From Paenibacillus phoenicis (GTDB lineage: Bacteria; Bacillota; Bacilli; Paenibacillales; Paenibacillaceae), in contig NZ_JAYERP010000001.1 in assembly GCF_034718895.1 (NCBI RefSeq), positions 682,001 through 746,000 on the forward strand: a DNA stretch of 64,000 nt, in the 5' to 3' direction. This document shows, one piece after another, positions 8,125 through 16,636 of the stretch. Under the pieces are notes generated by a model. The model saw only the letters and a list, made by a program, of their open reading frames with translations, ran no database searches and was not told the origin of the DNA. How positions within the stretch are numbered: position 1 is the first letter of the stretch; every line of letters starts with the position of its first letter. Both the position numbers and the translations under genes were made by a program.

Positions 8125-9228
8125 TTGTACAACGTGTTGTATCGCGCATTGGGAAAACCGGTGTTTTTCCGGATGGATCCGGAGAATGCCCATCATCTCG
8201 TTATCAACGGATTACATACTGCCGCTGCCGTCCCTGGAGTGTTGCCGCTCTTACGCGGAATGTACGGCGTGCCGGAAGCGCCGGAACTGGCGACGGACTT
8301 ATTTGGAATTCATTTTCCTTCCCCGGTGGGGTTAGCTGCCGGTCTTGATAAAAATGCCGACGCGGTGCCAGGTTTCTCCGCGATCGGATTCGGATTTATG
8401 GAAGTGGGTACGGTGACGCCGCTGGGACAGCCCGGCAATGACCGTCCAAGGTTGTTCCGTTTGCCTTCCGACGAAGCGTTGATTAACCGGATGGGCTTTA
8501 ATAACCGCGGAACAGAGGCGATGGCACAGCGTCTGAAGGCGCTGAAGCACCGCCCGATTCCGATCGCCGTCAACATCGGCAAAAATAAAATCACGCCCAA
8601 CGAAGAAGCCTACCGTGATTACGAGAAATGCATTTCGGACTTATATGAATACGCCGATTTTTTCGTTGTGAACATCAGTTCACCAAATACGCCGGACTTA
8701 CGTAAATTGCAGCATGGTAATGAGTTGGCTTCGCTGCTGACTGCTGTAAAGGACCGGATGGCGGCCGAAGCAAAGCGGCATGGCAAATCGAAGGCAGTGC
8801 TGGTTAAAATCGCGCCGGACGTGAGCTTTGATGAGCTGGAATATATCGTCGACACCATCCGCAACAGCGGCGTTTCTGGCTTAATCGCCACGAATACGAC
8901 GTTGTCGCGGGACGGGATCACACACAAGAACGCCCGGGAAGCCGGAGGCCTAAGTGGGAAGCCGCTGAACGCGCGGTCAACGGAGATCATCTCGCGCGTC
9001 TATCGGCAAACGGAAGGCCGCTTGCCGATCATCGGATCGGGCGGGATTTTCACGGCGGAAGATGCCTACGCCAAAATCCGGGCTGGGGCCAGCTTGGTTG
9101 AAATCTACACTGCGTTGATCTACGAAGGCCCGGAAATCAATCGCAAGCTGCATCGCGGCCTGCGGGAATTGCTGCGCCGGGACGGCTATCGCCATATCTC
9201 CGAGGCGGTTGGGGCGGATCACCGATAA
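8125..9228 (+). CDS. pyrD: Dihydroorotate dehydrogenase, quinone-dependent (class 2)
   Basis: A 367-residue FMN enzyme that oxidises dihydroorotate to orotate in pyrimidine synthesis and passes electrons to membrane quinone. The N-terminal helical extension 'LGKPVFFRMDPENAHHL' marks class 2, and 'NISSPNTPDLRKLQ' carries the catalytic serine of that class. 'TNTTLSRDG' and the glycine-rich 'IGSGGIFTAEDAY' bind FMN. I give the TTG at 8125 next to GGAG; the GTG at 8134 (giving MLYRALGK) is an equally possible start by family resemblance. It is separate from any pyr operon here. Confidence 0.92.
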   Translation: MYNVLYRALGKPVFFRMDPENAHHLVINGLHTAAAVPGVLPLLRGMYGVPEAPELATDLFGIHFPSPVGLAAGLDKNADAVPGFSAIGFGFMEVGTVTPLGQPGNDRPRLFRLPSDEALINRMGFNNRGTEAMAQRLKALKHRPIPIAVNIGKNKITPNEEAYRDYEKCISDLYEYADFFVVNISSPNTPDLRKLQHGNELASLLTAVKDRMAAEAKRHGKSKAVLVKIAPDVSFDELEYIVDTIRNSGVSGLIATNTTLSRDGITHKNAREAGGLSGKPLNARSTEIISRVYRQTEGRLPIIGSGGIFTAEDAYAKIRAGASLVEIYTALIYEGPEINRKLHRGLRELLRRDGYRHISEAVGADHR

Positions 9229-9278
9229 GCGGGCCGGCATAGATTTAAGCCGGGGGACAGAAGACAGGAGGCATAAGG

Positions 9279-10094
9279 ATGGACAGTAGGGATTGGGGAA
9301 CATTTTTGCTTCCATATGAACAAGCCGTAGAAGAACTGAAGGTTAAATTCAAGACGATGCGCTCCGAGCTGAAGAAACGCGAAGAGTATGCACCGATCGA
9401 ATTCGTGACCGGACGGGTCAAGAAAATCTCCAGCATTTTGGACAAGGCGAAACGGTTAAATGTGTCGATGGAGAATCTGGAGACCGGGATCGAGGATATC
9501 GCGGGCATTCGCATTATGTGTCAGTTCGTTGAGGATATCCGCCGGGTTGCGGAATATATTCGCATGCGTAAGGATCTTAAGGTTCTTTACGAAAAAGACT
9601 ACATCACGAACTACAAAGAAAGCGGCTATCGCAGCTTCCATATGATCGTGGAATACCCGGTGCAAACCGCGCTGGGTCAAAAGCAAGTGCTGGCTGAAAT
9701 TCAGATTCGTACGCTGGCGATGAATTTTTGGGCGACGATTGAGCATTCTTTGAACTACAAGTATCGGGAAAGTCTGCCTGAAGAAATGCGGGGCCGGCTC
9801 AAAAAGGCTGCCGAAGCTGCATTCGTACTGGATAACGAAATGTCCAGCATCCGCCAGGAGATTTTGCAGGCGCAGAAGAGCTTCGAGGATGAATCCAACG
9901 TGGTTTCCTCCGTGCTTGCGTCGATTCATCAATTATATTTTTACCATCTGGTCTCAGAAGCCATCGAAGCCCAGGATCGGTTTAACCGGCTGTGGGAGGC
10001 GAAGGATTTTGATGGGCTGAAGCAGCTGCAGGTCGAACTGAAGGATCTGATCAAGCTGCACAAAAAAGTGGAGGAGCCCGGGGATGAGCTATGA
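9279..10094 (+). CDS. Small alarmone synthetase, RelQ/YjbM type
   Basis: A 271-residue single-domain (p)ppGpp synthetase without the hydrolase or TGS domains of long RSH proteins. Characteristic motifs are 'EDIAGIRIMCQF', 'NYKESGYRSFHMIVEYP' and 'EIQIRTLAMNFWATIEHSLN', the last holding the catalytic glutamate. It transfers pyrophosphate from ATP to GDP or GTP; RelQ homologues are induced by cell-wall stress. GGAGG lies 7 bases before the ATG. Its 3' end overlaps the DUF309 gene by 11 bases, implying translational coupling. Confidence 0.9.
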   Translation: MDSRDWGTFLLPYEQAVEELKVKFKTMRSELKKREEYAPIEFVTGRVKKISSILDKAKRLNVSMENLETGIEDIAGIRIMCQFVEDIRRVAEYIRMRKDLKVLYEKDYITNYKESGYRSFHMIVEYPVQTALGQKQVLAEIQIRTLAMNFWATIEHSLNYKYRESLPEEMRGRLKKAAEAAFVLDNEMSSIRQEILQAQKSFEDESNVVSSVLASIHQLYFYHLVSEAIEAQDRFNRLWEAKDFDGLKQLQVELKDLIKLHKKVEEPGDEL

Positions 10095-10575
10095 GCCGCT
10101 GTTTGTGGCGTATCTCGTTTACTTCAACCGTGACCGCGATTACTTCGAGTGCCATGAGGTGCTCGAGGAATTGTGGCTGGAGCAGGGGTATGATCCGCTG
10201 TACAAGGGGCTGCTGCAGGTCGCTGTCGGCTTGTTCCATGCGCGGCGCGGCAATTTGTCCGGCGGGCGGAAGATGCTTTGTTCCGCTTTAGAGCGGCTAG
10301 CACCCTATCCGGAACACACGCTTGGTATTGACCTGGGGAAGCTGCGCCGGGACACGGAAGTGTACGTCCGGCAGCTGACGGAGGGGGATCCCCAAGCCTT
10401 TACTTATTACGACCTCACGATCCATGTGCTGGACCCGGAGTTGGTTCGCCTGGTGGCGGAGGCCTCGAAAAACATCGCCCCGAACATTCCGCAGCGGCGC
10501 ACGCCGCAGCGCGGGGAGAAGCATGAGGAACGACAGCAGAAGCTGGAGCAAAGGAAAGCGCGTGAACAAGGCTGA
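10084..10575 (+). CDS. DUF309 domain protein
   Basis: A 163-residue protein with the DUF309 signature 'YFECHEVLEELWL' (residues 19-31) and the following helices up to about residue 110. The C-terminal 30 residues are highly charged (Glu, Gln, Lys, Arg). DUF309 proteins are small helical proteins of unknown biochemical role. The gene begins inside the relQ-like gene and has GGAGGAG before its ATG, so the two are made together. A link to alarmone metabolism is inference from position only. Confidence 0.82.
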   Translation: MSYEPLFVAYLVYFNRDRDYFECHEVLEELWLEQGYDPLYKGLLQVAVGLFHARRGNLSGGRKMLCSALERLAPYPEHTLGIDLGKLRRDTEVYVRQLTEGDPQAFTYYDLTIHVLDPELVRLVAEASKNIAPNIPQRRTPQRGEKHEERQQKLEQRKAREQG

Positions 10576-10580
10576 GAGCG

Positions 10581-10615
10581 GCCCGTCCCCCGGTGTTGGG
10601 GAGACGGGCGTTTTG
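10581..10615 (+). terminator. Likely terminator after the DUF309 gene
   Basis: GCCCGTCCCC pairs with GGGGAGACGGGC (two-base bulge), followed by a short T run. It is followed by a run of near-repeats of TATGCCGTATGCTG type up to 10650. Confidence 0.5.
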
Positions 10616-10695
10616 CGGTATGCCGTATGCTGTTTGCTATTTGCCGTTTGCGCAAGGCTGCAATAGGATTGAGATAAAGATTGGATGGGACAGGC

Positions 10696-12237
10696 ATGGC
10701 GGTACAACTACCAAAGGAATTTATAGAACGGATGCGCGAGCTGTTGGGCGAGGAAGAGTTTGCGCACTTTTACGCTTCCTATGACAGTCCCAGGTTTGCA
10801 GGAATCCGGGTCAATACGCTGAAGATCGATCCGGAGGCATTTAAGGCGGTGGTGCCGTTTGATTTGCGGCCGATCCCTTGGTGCCAGACAGGGTACTACG
10901 TCGAGGAGCAGGCAAAGCCGGGCAAACATCCGTATTATCATGCCGGGCTATATTATATTCAGGAGCCGAGTGCGATGGCGCCGGTGGAGCTGCTGGACGT
11001 CACTCCCGGGGAGCGGGTGCTCGACCTTTGCGCGGCCCCCGGCGGGAAGTCAACGCAAATCGCGGCGAAGCTGCGCGGACGCGGTATGCTGGTCACCAAC
11101 GACATCAACGCGGAGCGGACGAAGGCGTTGGCCAAAAACATCGAGCTGTACGGCGTCCGAAACGCCGTCGTGCTGGGTGAGTCGCCGGAGCGGATCGCGC
11201 GGGCGTTTCCTTCTTTTTTCGATAAAATTCTGATCGATGCGCCTTGCTCCGGCGAGGGCATGTTCCGGAAGGACGAGGATATGGCGCGGCATTGGGAACC
11301 GGAATGGGTTCGGAAATATGCCGGCATGCAGCAGGAGATTTTGAAATCGGCTGCGTCGATGCTGGCGCCGGGCGGGAGAATCGTGTATTCCACCTGCACG
11401 TTTGCGCCGGAAGAGAATGAAGCGACGATCGCCGAGTTCCTGCTGGAGCACCCGGAATTTCGGGTTGTGCCTTTGCGCTTAGATGACGGCATCGCCCCCG
11501 GGCGGCCGGAGTGGCTCACTTGGCTCGCTGAGTGGGGTGAGGGCAAGATGTATCCGCCGGAAATCGCCGCACAAACCGCCGGCTGCGGCAGGCTCTGGCC
11601 GCACAAAGTGGAGGGCGAGGGACATTTTCTCGCTGTGCTGGAGCGGCATGGGGCGGAGAAGATCCAGAAGGAAGCCGAAGAAGATCGTAACGTCTCCTCG
11701 AAATGGGAAGGGGGCGCTCGAGATAAACGGAATCCCCGTCACCCCCATCGGTCCCGTCCCGGTACTGGTCGTGATTCGAAGGCTGTGGATGATCGGGAGG
11801 TGCTGGAGAGCTGGCGGACTTTTGCCCAGGAACAACTCGATGGAGCGGAATTGCCGGGGGAACCGTTGCTATTTGGCGGCAACGTCTATCTGTCCCCGCT
11901 GGCTAAAGAGCGGCTGGACGGCTTAAAAGTCGTGCGCCCCGGCTGGTATGTGGGAACTGTGAAAAACGGGCGTTTGACGCCTGGACAACCTTTGGCAACG
12001 GCGTTGTCGCCAACCGAAGCGGTGCGGGTGCTGGATCTCCCTTCTTCGGACGGCGGGGTGATCCGATACCTGAAGGGAGAGACGCTGCAGGTGGACAAGG
12101 AGCGGATTCGCTGCCGGGAAGGCGCCAGCCCCAAAGGCTACGTGCTGGTCACGGTCGACGGCTATTCGCTGGGCTGGGGCAAATGGCAGGATGGCTTGCT
12201 GAAGAACGAATATCCCGCCGGGTGGAGGTGGACATAA
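10696..12237 (+). CDS. RsmF-like rRNA cytosine-C5 methyltransferase (copy 1)
   Basis: A 513-residue NOL1/NOP2/Sun family enzyme. The SAM motif 'LCAAPGGKST' is near residue 112. The two catalytic cysteines are in 'DAPCSGEGMF' (near 183) and 'VYSTCTF' (near 233). A C-terminal extension of about 200 residues with a charged linker resembles the RsmF/YebU RNA-binding tail. It should methylate C5 of a cytosine in 16S rRNA. I prefer the ATG at 10696 to an upstream TTG at 10681. The gene is followed one base later by a pseudouridine synthase, forming an rRNA-modification operon. A paralogue lies at 16.9-18.3 kb. Confidence 0.88.
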   Translation: MAVQLPKEFIERMRELLGEEEFAHFYASYDSPRFAGIRVNTLKIDPEAFKAVVPFDLRPIPWCQTGYYVEEQAKPGKHPYYHAGLYYIQEPSAMAPVELLDVTPGERVLDLCAAPGGKSTQIAAKLRGRGMLVTNDINAERTKALAKNIELYGVRNAVVLGESPERIARAFPSFFDKILIDAPCSGEGMFRKDEDMARHWEPEWVRKYAGMQQEILKSAASMLAPGGRIVYSTCTFAPEENEATIAEFLLEHPEFRVVPLRLDDGIAPGRPEWLTWLAEWGEGKMYPPEIAAQTAGCGRLWPHKVEGEGHFLAVLERHGAEKIQKEAEEDRNVSSKWEGGARDKRNPRHPHRSRPGTGRDSKAVDDREVLESWRTFAQEQLDGAELPGEPLLFGGNVYLSPLAKERLDGLKVVRPGWYVGTVKNGRLTPGQPLATALSPTEAVRVLDLPSSDGGVIRYLKGETLQVDKERIRCREGASPKGYVLVTVDGYSLGWGKWQDGLLKNEYPAGWRWT

Positions 12238-12238
12238 G

Positions 12239-13012
12239 ATGAGTAAGGGCAAGAAGACGCAGCGGCTGGACAAAATTTTAGGCCATCTTGGTTATGGCAC
12301 CCGATCGGAGATTAAAAAATACGTCAAACAAGGCCGGGTCACGATCAACGGTGTGGTTGTCAAGGACAGCGGCATTCAATGCAATCCTGATGTCGATGTT
12401 GTGGAGCTGGACGGGGAGCAGATTTTTTACCGCGAATTCGTCTATTTGATGTTACATAAGCCGCCCGGCGTCATCTCAGCTACGGAGGATATGAGGGAGA
12501 AAACCGTCATTGATTTGCTCCCGGTGGATTTTCAAGTGTTCTCCCCATTCCCTGTCGGTCGGTTGGACAAGGATACGGAGGGCCTGCTGCTGCTGACCAA
12601 CGATGGTCAGTTGGCACACGACCTGTTATCTCCGCGCAAGCATGTGCCTAAAACGTACGAAGCCGTTGTTCTCGGCCATGTCGGCGATGAGGAAGCCGCC
12701 CGGTTCCGGGAAGGCGTAGAGCTCGACGACGGCTATGTTACCTTACCCGCCGAGCTGAAGGTGCTGGAGCACGGCATAGATGCCGACGGAACCCGCATTT
12801 CGCGCGTCCAGCTGACCATCTCGGAAGGGAAGTTCCATCAGGTAAAGCGGATGTTCGAGGCCGTCGGCTCGCGGGTCACCTACCTCAAGCGCCTATCGAT
12901 GGGCCCGCTCGTGCTCGACGAGAGCCTGCCGCTTGGTGCTTTCCGCGAGCTGACCGAGTCCGAGCTACAGTCGCTGCGAACATACAAAAGCCCCGGAGCG
13001 ACAAAAAAGTAG
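12239..13012 (+). CDS. RsuA/RluB-family pseudouridine synthase
   Basis: A 257-residue protein with an N-terminal S4 RNA-binding domain ('RLDKILGHLGYGTRSEIKK') and the family motif 'GRLDKDTEGLLLLTNDG', which holds the catalytic aspartate. It converts a specific uridine to pseudouridine; RsuA (16S) is the closest group by size, but the target cannot be read from sequence. It starts one base after the methyltransferase stop, with GGAGGTGG as ribosome site. Confidence 0.9.
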   Translation: MSKGKKTQRLDKILGHLGYGTRSEIKKYVKQGRVTINGVVVKDSGIQCNPDVDVVELDGEQIFYREFVYLMLHKPPGVISATEDMREKTVIDLLPVDFQVFSPFPVGRLDKDTEGLLLLTNDGQLAHDLLSPRKHVPKTYEAVVLGHVGDEEAARFREGVELDDGYVTLPAELKVLEHGIDADGTRISRVQLTISEGKFHQVKRMFEAVGSRVTYLKRLSMGPLVLDESLPLGAFRELTESELQSLRTYKSPGATKK

Positions 13013-13040
13013 CCCTCAAAGTAACTCAAACTTAGCACCA

Positions 13041-13263
13041 CAGTAAGCGAATCCCGCAGGGAGAGCGCCGGGTTTGCAGGAATGAGGCAAAGAAGCACGT
13101 AGTAGCCCCAACAAACCAGCGGTTTGCTGTACAGTAAGCGAATCCCGTAGGGAGAGCGCCGGGTTAGCAGGGATGAGGGAAAGAAGCACACAGTAGCATC
13201 AACAAACCAGCGGTTTGCGCTACAGTAAGCGAATCCCGAAGGGACAGCGGTTTGTTTGCACGG
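13041..13263. repeat. Tandem 91-base repeat, about 2.4 copies
   Basis: Units begin CAGTAAGCGAATCCCG at 13041, 13132 and 13223, exactly 91 bases apart. Each of the first two contains the small palindrome CAAACC-AGC-GGTTTG (13112 and 13203). The third copy is cut short and degenerates. The differences between units are scattered substitutions. No frame through it looks like a real gene. Confidence 0.9.
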
Positions 13264-13637
13264 AGTAGAAGGATAAAAAGCCCTACGTCGCAGTGTTCGC
13301 CAGTTAGCAGGAGCGCCCCCAAGCAGAGCATGCCTGCAGGGCGACAAGCGGCTAAACGCACGAAGTCTGCCCGGGTGCGCCGACAGGAGCAGAGTTGAGC
13401 AGCACGGTTCACCAGGGAACCCGGGAGCGCCAAAAGTAAGACGTACCCGAAGGGGGAAAAGCGTTCCACGAGCCAACCTAAGCGATTCCCCAAAGGGGAG
13501 AGCGTGCAGGAGCGCCTCTGTGCCTCCCACGTTCCTCGCCATTGCGGGAGACCAGAGGGCAGCAGGCCCTCGGGCCCCCTCCCTTACGGTAAGGGAGGGA
13601 TGGGGAGGGTTGAGACAGAAAGGAGACACCACCATAC
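13264..13637. other. Gene-free spacer, degenerate continuation of the repeat region
   Basis: No supported gene. Fragments resembling the 91-base unit (for example GATTCCCCAAAGGGGAGAGCG near 13481, shortened) recur. A perfect-looking inverted repeat CCTCCCTTAC-GGTAAGGGAGG sits near 13578-13598. GC-rich and low in coding character. Confidence 0.5.
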
Positions 13638-14441
13638 ATGAAATATAAACTGATTGCTTTGGATGTAGACGGCACGCTGCTGACGGATGACCATGTTCTG
13701 ACGCCGGGAACCATCGAGACGATCCGCGCCATCGCGGAGCAAGGGACGGAGTTCGTGTTGTGCACCGGCCGGGCTCCTCGGAGCTCGATTCCGTATATGC
13801 GCGAAATTGGCTTGGACGGTTACGTGATTTGCCATAACGGCGCGGCCACGGTGGATGTGCGGACCGAGGAGGTCGTCCACGAATTTGCGATGAATCCGCA
13901 TGGGCTGGAACCGTATATGGAGTATTGCCGCAAACACAACGTCCATTTTGACGTGAATACTACCTTTGCATTGTATGTGGAAAATTTGGCTGGGCTGACC
14001 CAGGAGACTCTGGACGTGTACCACCAATTTTTTATGGAACCGGAGGATATGCCGGCTTGGGCGGATTTCAGCAAACCGATCGTAAAGTTCACCGCGGCCG
14101 GCGGGATGGAGGAGCTGGATCGGGTGTACGCCGACTGGAGCCAGTGGACGCAGGAGTTTAATATGCTGCGCAGCGGCGATTTTTTCATCGACTTGATGCA
14201 TAAAGAGGCCTCGAAAGGAGCGGCTCTGCGGAAGCTGGCGGAAAAACGCGGAATCCCGGCGGAAAACGTCATGGCGATCGGTAATTATTATAACGACTTA
14301 ACGATGCTCACCTATGCCGGACTGGGCGTGGCGATGGACAATTCTCCGCTCGAGGTGAAAGCTGCCGCCAATGCCGTAACTGCCTCGAATAACGAGGAAG
14401 GCGTGAAGCGGGCGTTGGAAAAATATTGTTTAGAAGTCTAA
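13638..14441 (+). CDS. Cof-type HAD-IIB phosphatase
   Basis: A 267-residue HAD hydrolase. Motif I is DVDGTLL (nucleophile and acid aspartates, residues 9-15), motif II is 'CTGRAP', and 'EASKGAALRKLA' provides the conserved lysine. A large C2B cap lies between. Motif IV reads IGNYYND rather than the usual GD-x-x-ND, so the first metal aspartate is replaced by asparagine while the second is kept. The substrate is probably a small sugar or nucleotide phosphate; cap sequence is needed to say more. AAAGGAG precedes the ATG. Confidence 0.88.
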   Translation: MKYKLIALDVDGTLLTDDHVLTPGTIETIRAIAEQGTEFVLCTGRAPRSSIPYMREIGLDGYVICHNGAATVDVRTEEVVHEFAMNPHGLEPYMEYCRKHNVHFDVNTTFALYVENLAGLTQETLDVYHQFFMEPEDMPAWADFSKPIVKFTAAGGMEELDRVYADWSQWTQEFNMLRSGDFFIDLMHKEASKGAALRKLAEKRGIPAENVMAIGNYYNDLTMLTYAGLGVAMDNSPLEVKAAANAVTASNNEEGVKRALEKYCLEV

Positions 14442-14458
14442 CTGCATGAAGATAGATC

Positions 14459-14490
14459 AAGCCGAGCCCGGAAACGGGTTCGGCTTTTTT
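14459..14490 (+). terminator. Terminator of the HAD phosphatase gene
   Basis: AAGCCGAGCCCG-GAAA-CGGGTTCGGCTT followed by T residues. Confidence 0.88.
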
Positions 14491-14506
14491 GGGTGCTCAT
14501 AAATGG

Positions 14507-15778
14507 TCAGTCTAGGGAGATTCGCGGCTGCTCGGCGTCCGGCAGGGGACGGGATTTGGGGCGGTGCAGCAGCCAGACGAGGCCTAGGCCAAAGCCCAGC
14601 AAAGCGAGGAACGTTCCCCCGGCGAGTCCCAACGTTCTAGGGGTCACGGCTTCCAGCAGAAAACCGGAAGCGAGCATGGCGACGCCCATTACGGTATTTT
14701 GCAGGGTGGCCAGGCCGCCGAAGAACCGGCCTTGCCATTCGCTTGGAATCAACTGCATCAGAACCGTTTCGTTGCAGGCGTTGCCTACGCTGGTGATGAC
14801 CGCTGAGAAAGTCAGCAGCCCAAGCAGCAGGAGAAATGAAGGCGATTGGCTGCTGATCACTTGAAAGATTCCTTCGAGCCCAAGTGCAAGAACCGCAGCA
14901 GTTCGCATATGACGGGCCATCTTGCCAGCGAGTCCGGAACCGATCAGCATCCCGGCCCCCAGCGCCCCATACAACAGCCCAATGCCGACGTCTCCCATGT
15001 GGAACACTTCAGAGGCGTATACGCTGATCAGCACATTAAAGATCCCGTCCCCGATCGGCCAAATGGTAAAGACAATCAGCATAATTCGCAAAAAGAAGGA
15101 TTGGCTCACCAGCCGGCGAAATGCGGTGGACGGGTGAATCGCGGGTTTCGGGCTTGGCTTAGCGGTATTCGTTGCTGTCGCGTCTGCCCGTGCTGCGGGC
15201 TGCTCGGCAGGATTCAAACGAAGAAGCAGCAGGCCGGAGACGAGGAAGGACAGGGCGTTAAGCACAAAAGACACCTGGCTGCCAACCGCAGCGGCTAGGA
15301 TGCCGCCCGTGACAGAGCCGCCGATGAGCACAAAGCCCACCATGGCCTGCTCCAAGCTGTTTACTGCTAGTAAGTTCTCCCGACGGACGAGCCGGGGAAT
15401 CAGCGACATGCGGGCCGGGGCGTAGATGGCTTCGCCCGCAGACAAGGCAAACGAGCTGACATAGATGATCCAGACGTCTCCGGCATCGTGGACAAGAAGC
15501 GGTGTTAACGCAAAGAAGATCCGGATCGCGTCGGTGAAGAGCATGATCGTTCTTTTGGTGAAACGGTCGGCGAGCCACCCGCCAAGCGGTCCGAAGACGA
15601 GGTAGGGAACCAGGCGAACCGCAAAGGTGATGCCGACGGCCAGACCCGAGCCGGTCAACGATAATAGCAAGCCGAGGACAGCAACCTGGCTGAATCGGTC
15701 GCCGATGCCGTTGACCAGACCAGCCGCAAACAGGCGGCGATAGGAGGGTTCCTGGCGCAGGATTCGTAAAGATTTCAT
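14507..15778 (-). CDS. MFS transporter, drug-efflux type
   Basis: A 423-residue protein with about 12 hydrophobic segments. The MFS loop 2-3 motif reads 'GPLGGWLADRFTKR', and a central basic cytoplasmic loop of about 25 residues is rich in Ala, Lys and Pro. The gene lies downstream of an ArsR-family regulator on the same strand and shares a 13-base operator-like sequence with it, suggesting inducible efflux. The start at 15778 lies 13 bases after AAAGGAG, which is a little long. The transported compound is unknown. Confidence 0.85.
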   Translation of the reverse strand: MKSLRILRQEPSYRRLFAAGLVNGIGDRFSQVAVLGLLLSLTGSGLAVGITFAVRLVPYLVFGPLGGWLADRFTKRTIMLFTDAIRIFFALTPLLVHDAGDVWIIYVSSFALSAGEAIYAPARMSLIPRLVRRENLLAVNSLEQAMVGFVLIGGSVTGGILAAAVGSQVSFVLNALSFLVSGLLLLRLNPAEQPAARADATATNTAKPSPKPAIHPSTAFRRLVSQSFFLRIMLIVFTIWPIGDGIFNVLISVYASEVFHMGDVGIGLLYGALGAGMLIGSGLAGKMARHMRTAAVLALGLEGIFQVISSQSPSFLLLLGLLTFSAVITSVGNACNETVLMQLIPSEWQGRFFGGLATLQNTVMGVAMLASGFLLEAVTPRTLGLAGGTFLALLGFGLGLVWLLHRPKSRPLPDAEQPRISLD

Positions 15779-15810
15779 GGGATGAGGCCAACTCCTTTTA
15801 TATATCAATC

Positions 15811-15832
15811 TAATTAAATAGTCATCTAATTA
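15811..15832. promoter_or_regulatory. Candidate ArsR operator upstream of the MFS gene
   Basis: Contains AGTCATCTAATTA (15820-15832), the same 13-mer that occurs in reverse upstream of the regulator gene, with a second TCTAATTA at 15809-15816. It lies about 35-55 bases before the MFS start. Confidence 0.55.
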
Positions 15833-15839
15833 CTAGTGC

Positions 15840-15878
15840 AAAAAAAGGCAACAAGGCGAAAAGGCACTGCCTTATTGC
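15840..15878 (-). terminator. Terminator between the ArsR and MFS genes
   Basis: On the minus strand GCAATAAGGC pairs with GCCTTGTTGC (one wobble) and is followed by a T run. It implies the MFS gene is transcribed mainly from its own promoter. Confidence 0.65.
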
Positions 15879-15913
15879 ATGGCGAGATATAACCCGATGC
15901 GCTGCTGCTGCGA

Positions 15914-16504
15914 TCAGGATGGGCTCTTGTCCCAGAGCTCCGGCGGGTTCAGCTCGTAAATATCATTTTCGCGGTACATAAAATGGTTCATGATAAACTC
16001 GCGGCGAATCGTAGCATAATCCTCGTGGTATTGCCGAATATATTCGTTGATTTCTTTCTCCGTATATTTGCGGTGCGGCTCCAGGCCCTTGACGAGACGC
16101 TCAAGCACGATCAGCTTCTTCTTGCGTTGGGCCGGCAGATGCTTTAAGGTACCGTCTCGATTAAAGAAGTTGTCCTGGATGGCAGCTTTACGTGCCGCCT
16201 CATCGTGCTTGTCCTCGGCTGCGGGATTCGCCTTGCCGACTTTCAGAATCGCTTGGGCTTGTTGGGTGAGGCTTTTTTCGTTCAAATAAAAATAAATCGT
16301 ATTCTTATCGCGGCGTTCGTACACCAAATCCGCCTCCCTTAACTTGGTCATATGATGGGTAATCGTCGGCGGCGTGACGCCAAGCTTTCCAGCCAGCGCC
16401 TGACCGTGCAACGGGCCGTTCTGAAGCAAGGCGATAATCCGGATGCGGGTCACATCGCCAACGGCTTTATGAAAATTAACTAACCGGTCGAGCTGCATAC
16501 TCAT
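15914..16504 (-). CDS. ArsR-family regulator with C-terminal DUF2087 domain
   Basis: A 196-residue protein. Residues 1-85 are a winged helix ('PPTITHHMTKLREADLVYERRDKN' in shortened form covers the recognition helix and wing). Residues about 110-190 match DUF2087 ('LKHLPAQRKKKLIVLERL' and 'IRREFIMNHFMYRENDIYE'). No cysteine metal site is present, so it is not a metal sensor of the ArsR type. It probably represses itself and the downstream MFS exporter through the shared 13-mer. Confidence 0.85.
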   Translation of the reverse strand: MSMQLDRLVNFHKAVGDVTRIRIIALLQNGPLHGQALAGKLGVTPPTITHHMTKLREADLVYERRDKNTIYFYLNEKSLTQQAQAILKVGKANPAAEDKHDEAARKAAIQDNFFNRDGTLKHLPAQRKKKLIVLERLVKGLEPHRKYTEKEINEYIRQYHEDYATIRREFIMNHFMYRENDIYELNPPELWDKSPS

Positions 16505-16527
16505 CCCTCGCTAATTCGATAATCGTT

Positions 16528-16540
16528 TAATTAGATGACT
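16528..16540. promoter_or_regulatory. Candidate ArsR operator upstream of its own gene
   Basis: TAATTAGATGACT, the exact reverse complement of the 13-mer before the MFS gene, about 25-35 bases upstream of the regulator start. Confidence 0.55.
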
Positions 16541-16576
16541 GTATTATTTCATCCTCAGCTGTTTCTTGTCAAGGGA

Positions 16577-16617
16577 TAAAAAAATAGCGGTGGAATCCAG
16601 GCCGGATTCCAACCGCT
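16577..16617 (-). terminator. Terminator of the YjcZ-like gene
   Basis: AGCGGTGGAATCC and GGATTCCAACCGCT form a stem with one bulge; on the minus strand it ends in TATTTTTTT. Confidence 0.75.
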
Positions 16618-16636
16618 TTACAGGCTCATTGCAGCA

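Noticed and set aside
13041..13263. CRISPR array
   Set aside because: Repeats are contiguous 91-base tandem units without unique spacers, and no cas genes are present.
12880..13635. A 251-residue minus-strand frame over the repeat spacer
   Set aside because: It is formed by translating the 91-base tandem repeats (91 is not a multiple of 3, so units are read in different frames) and has no family resemblance.
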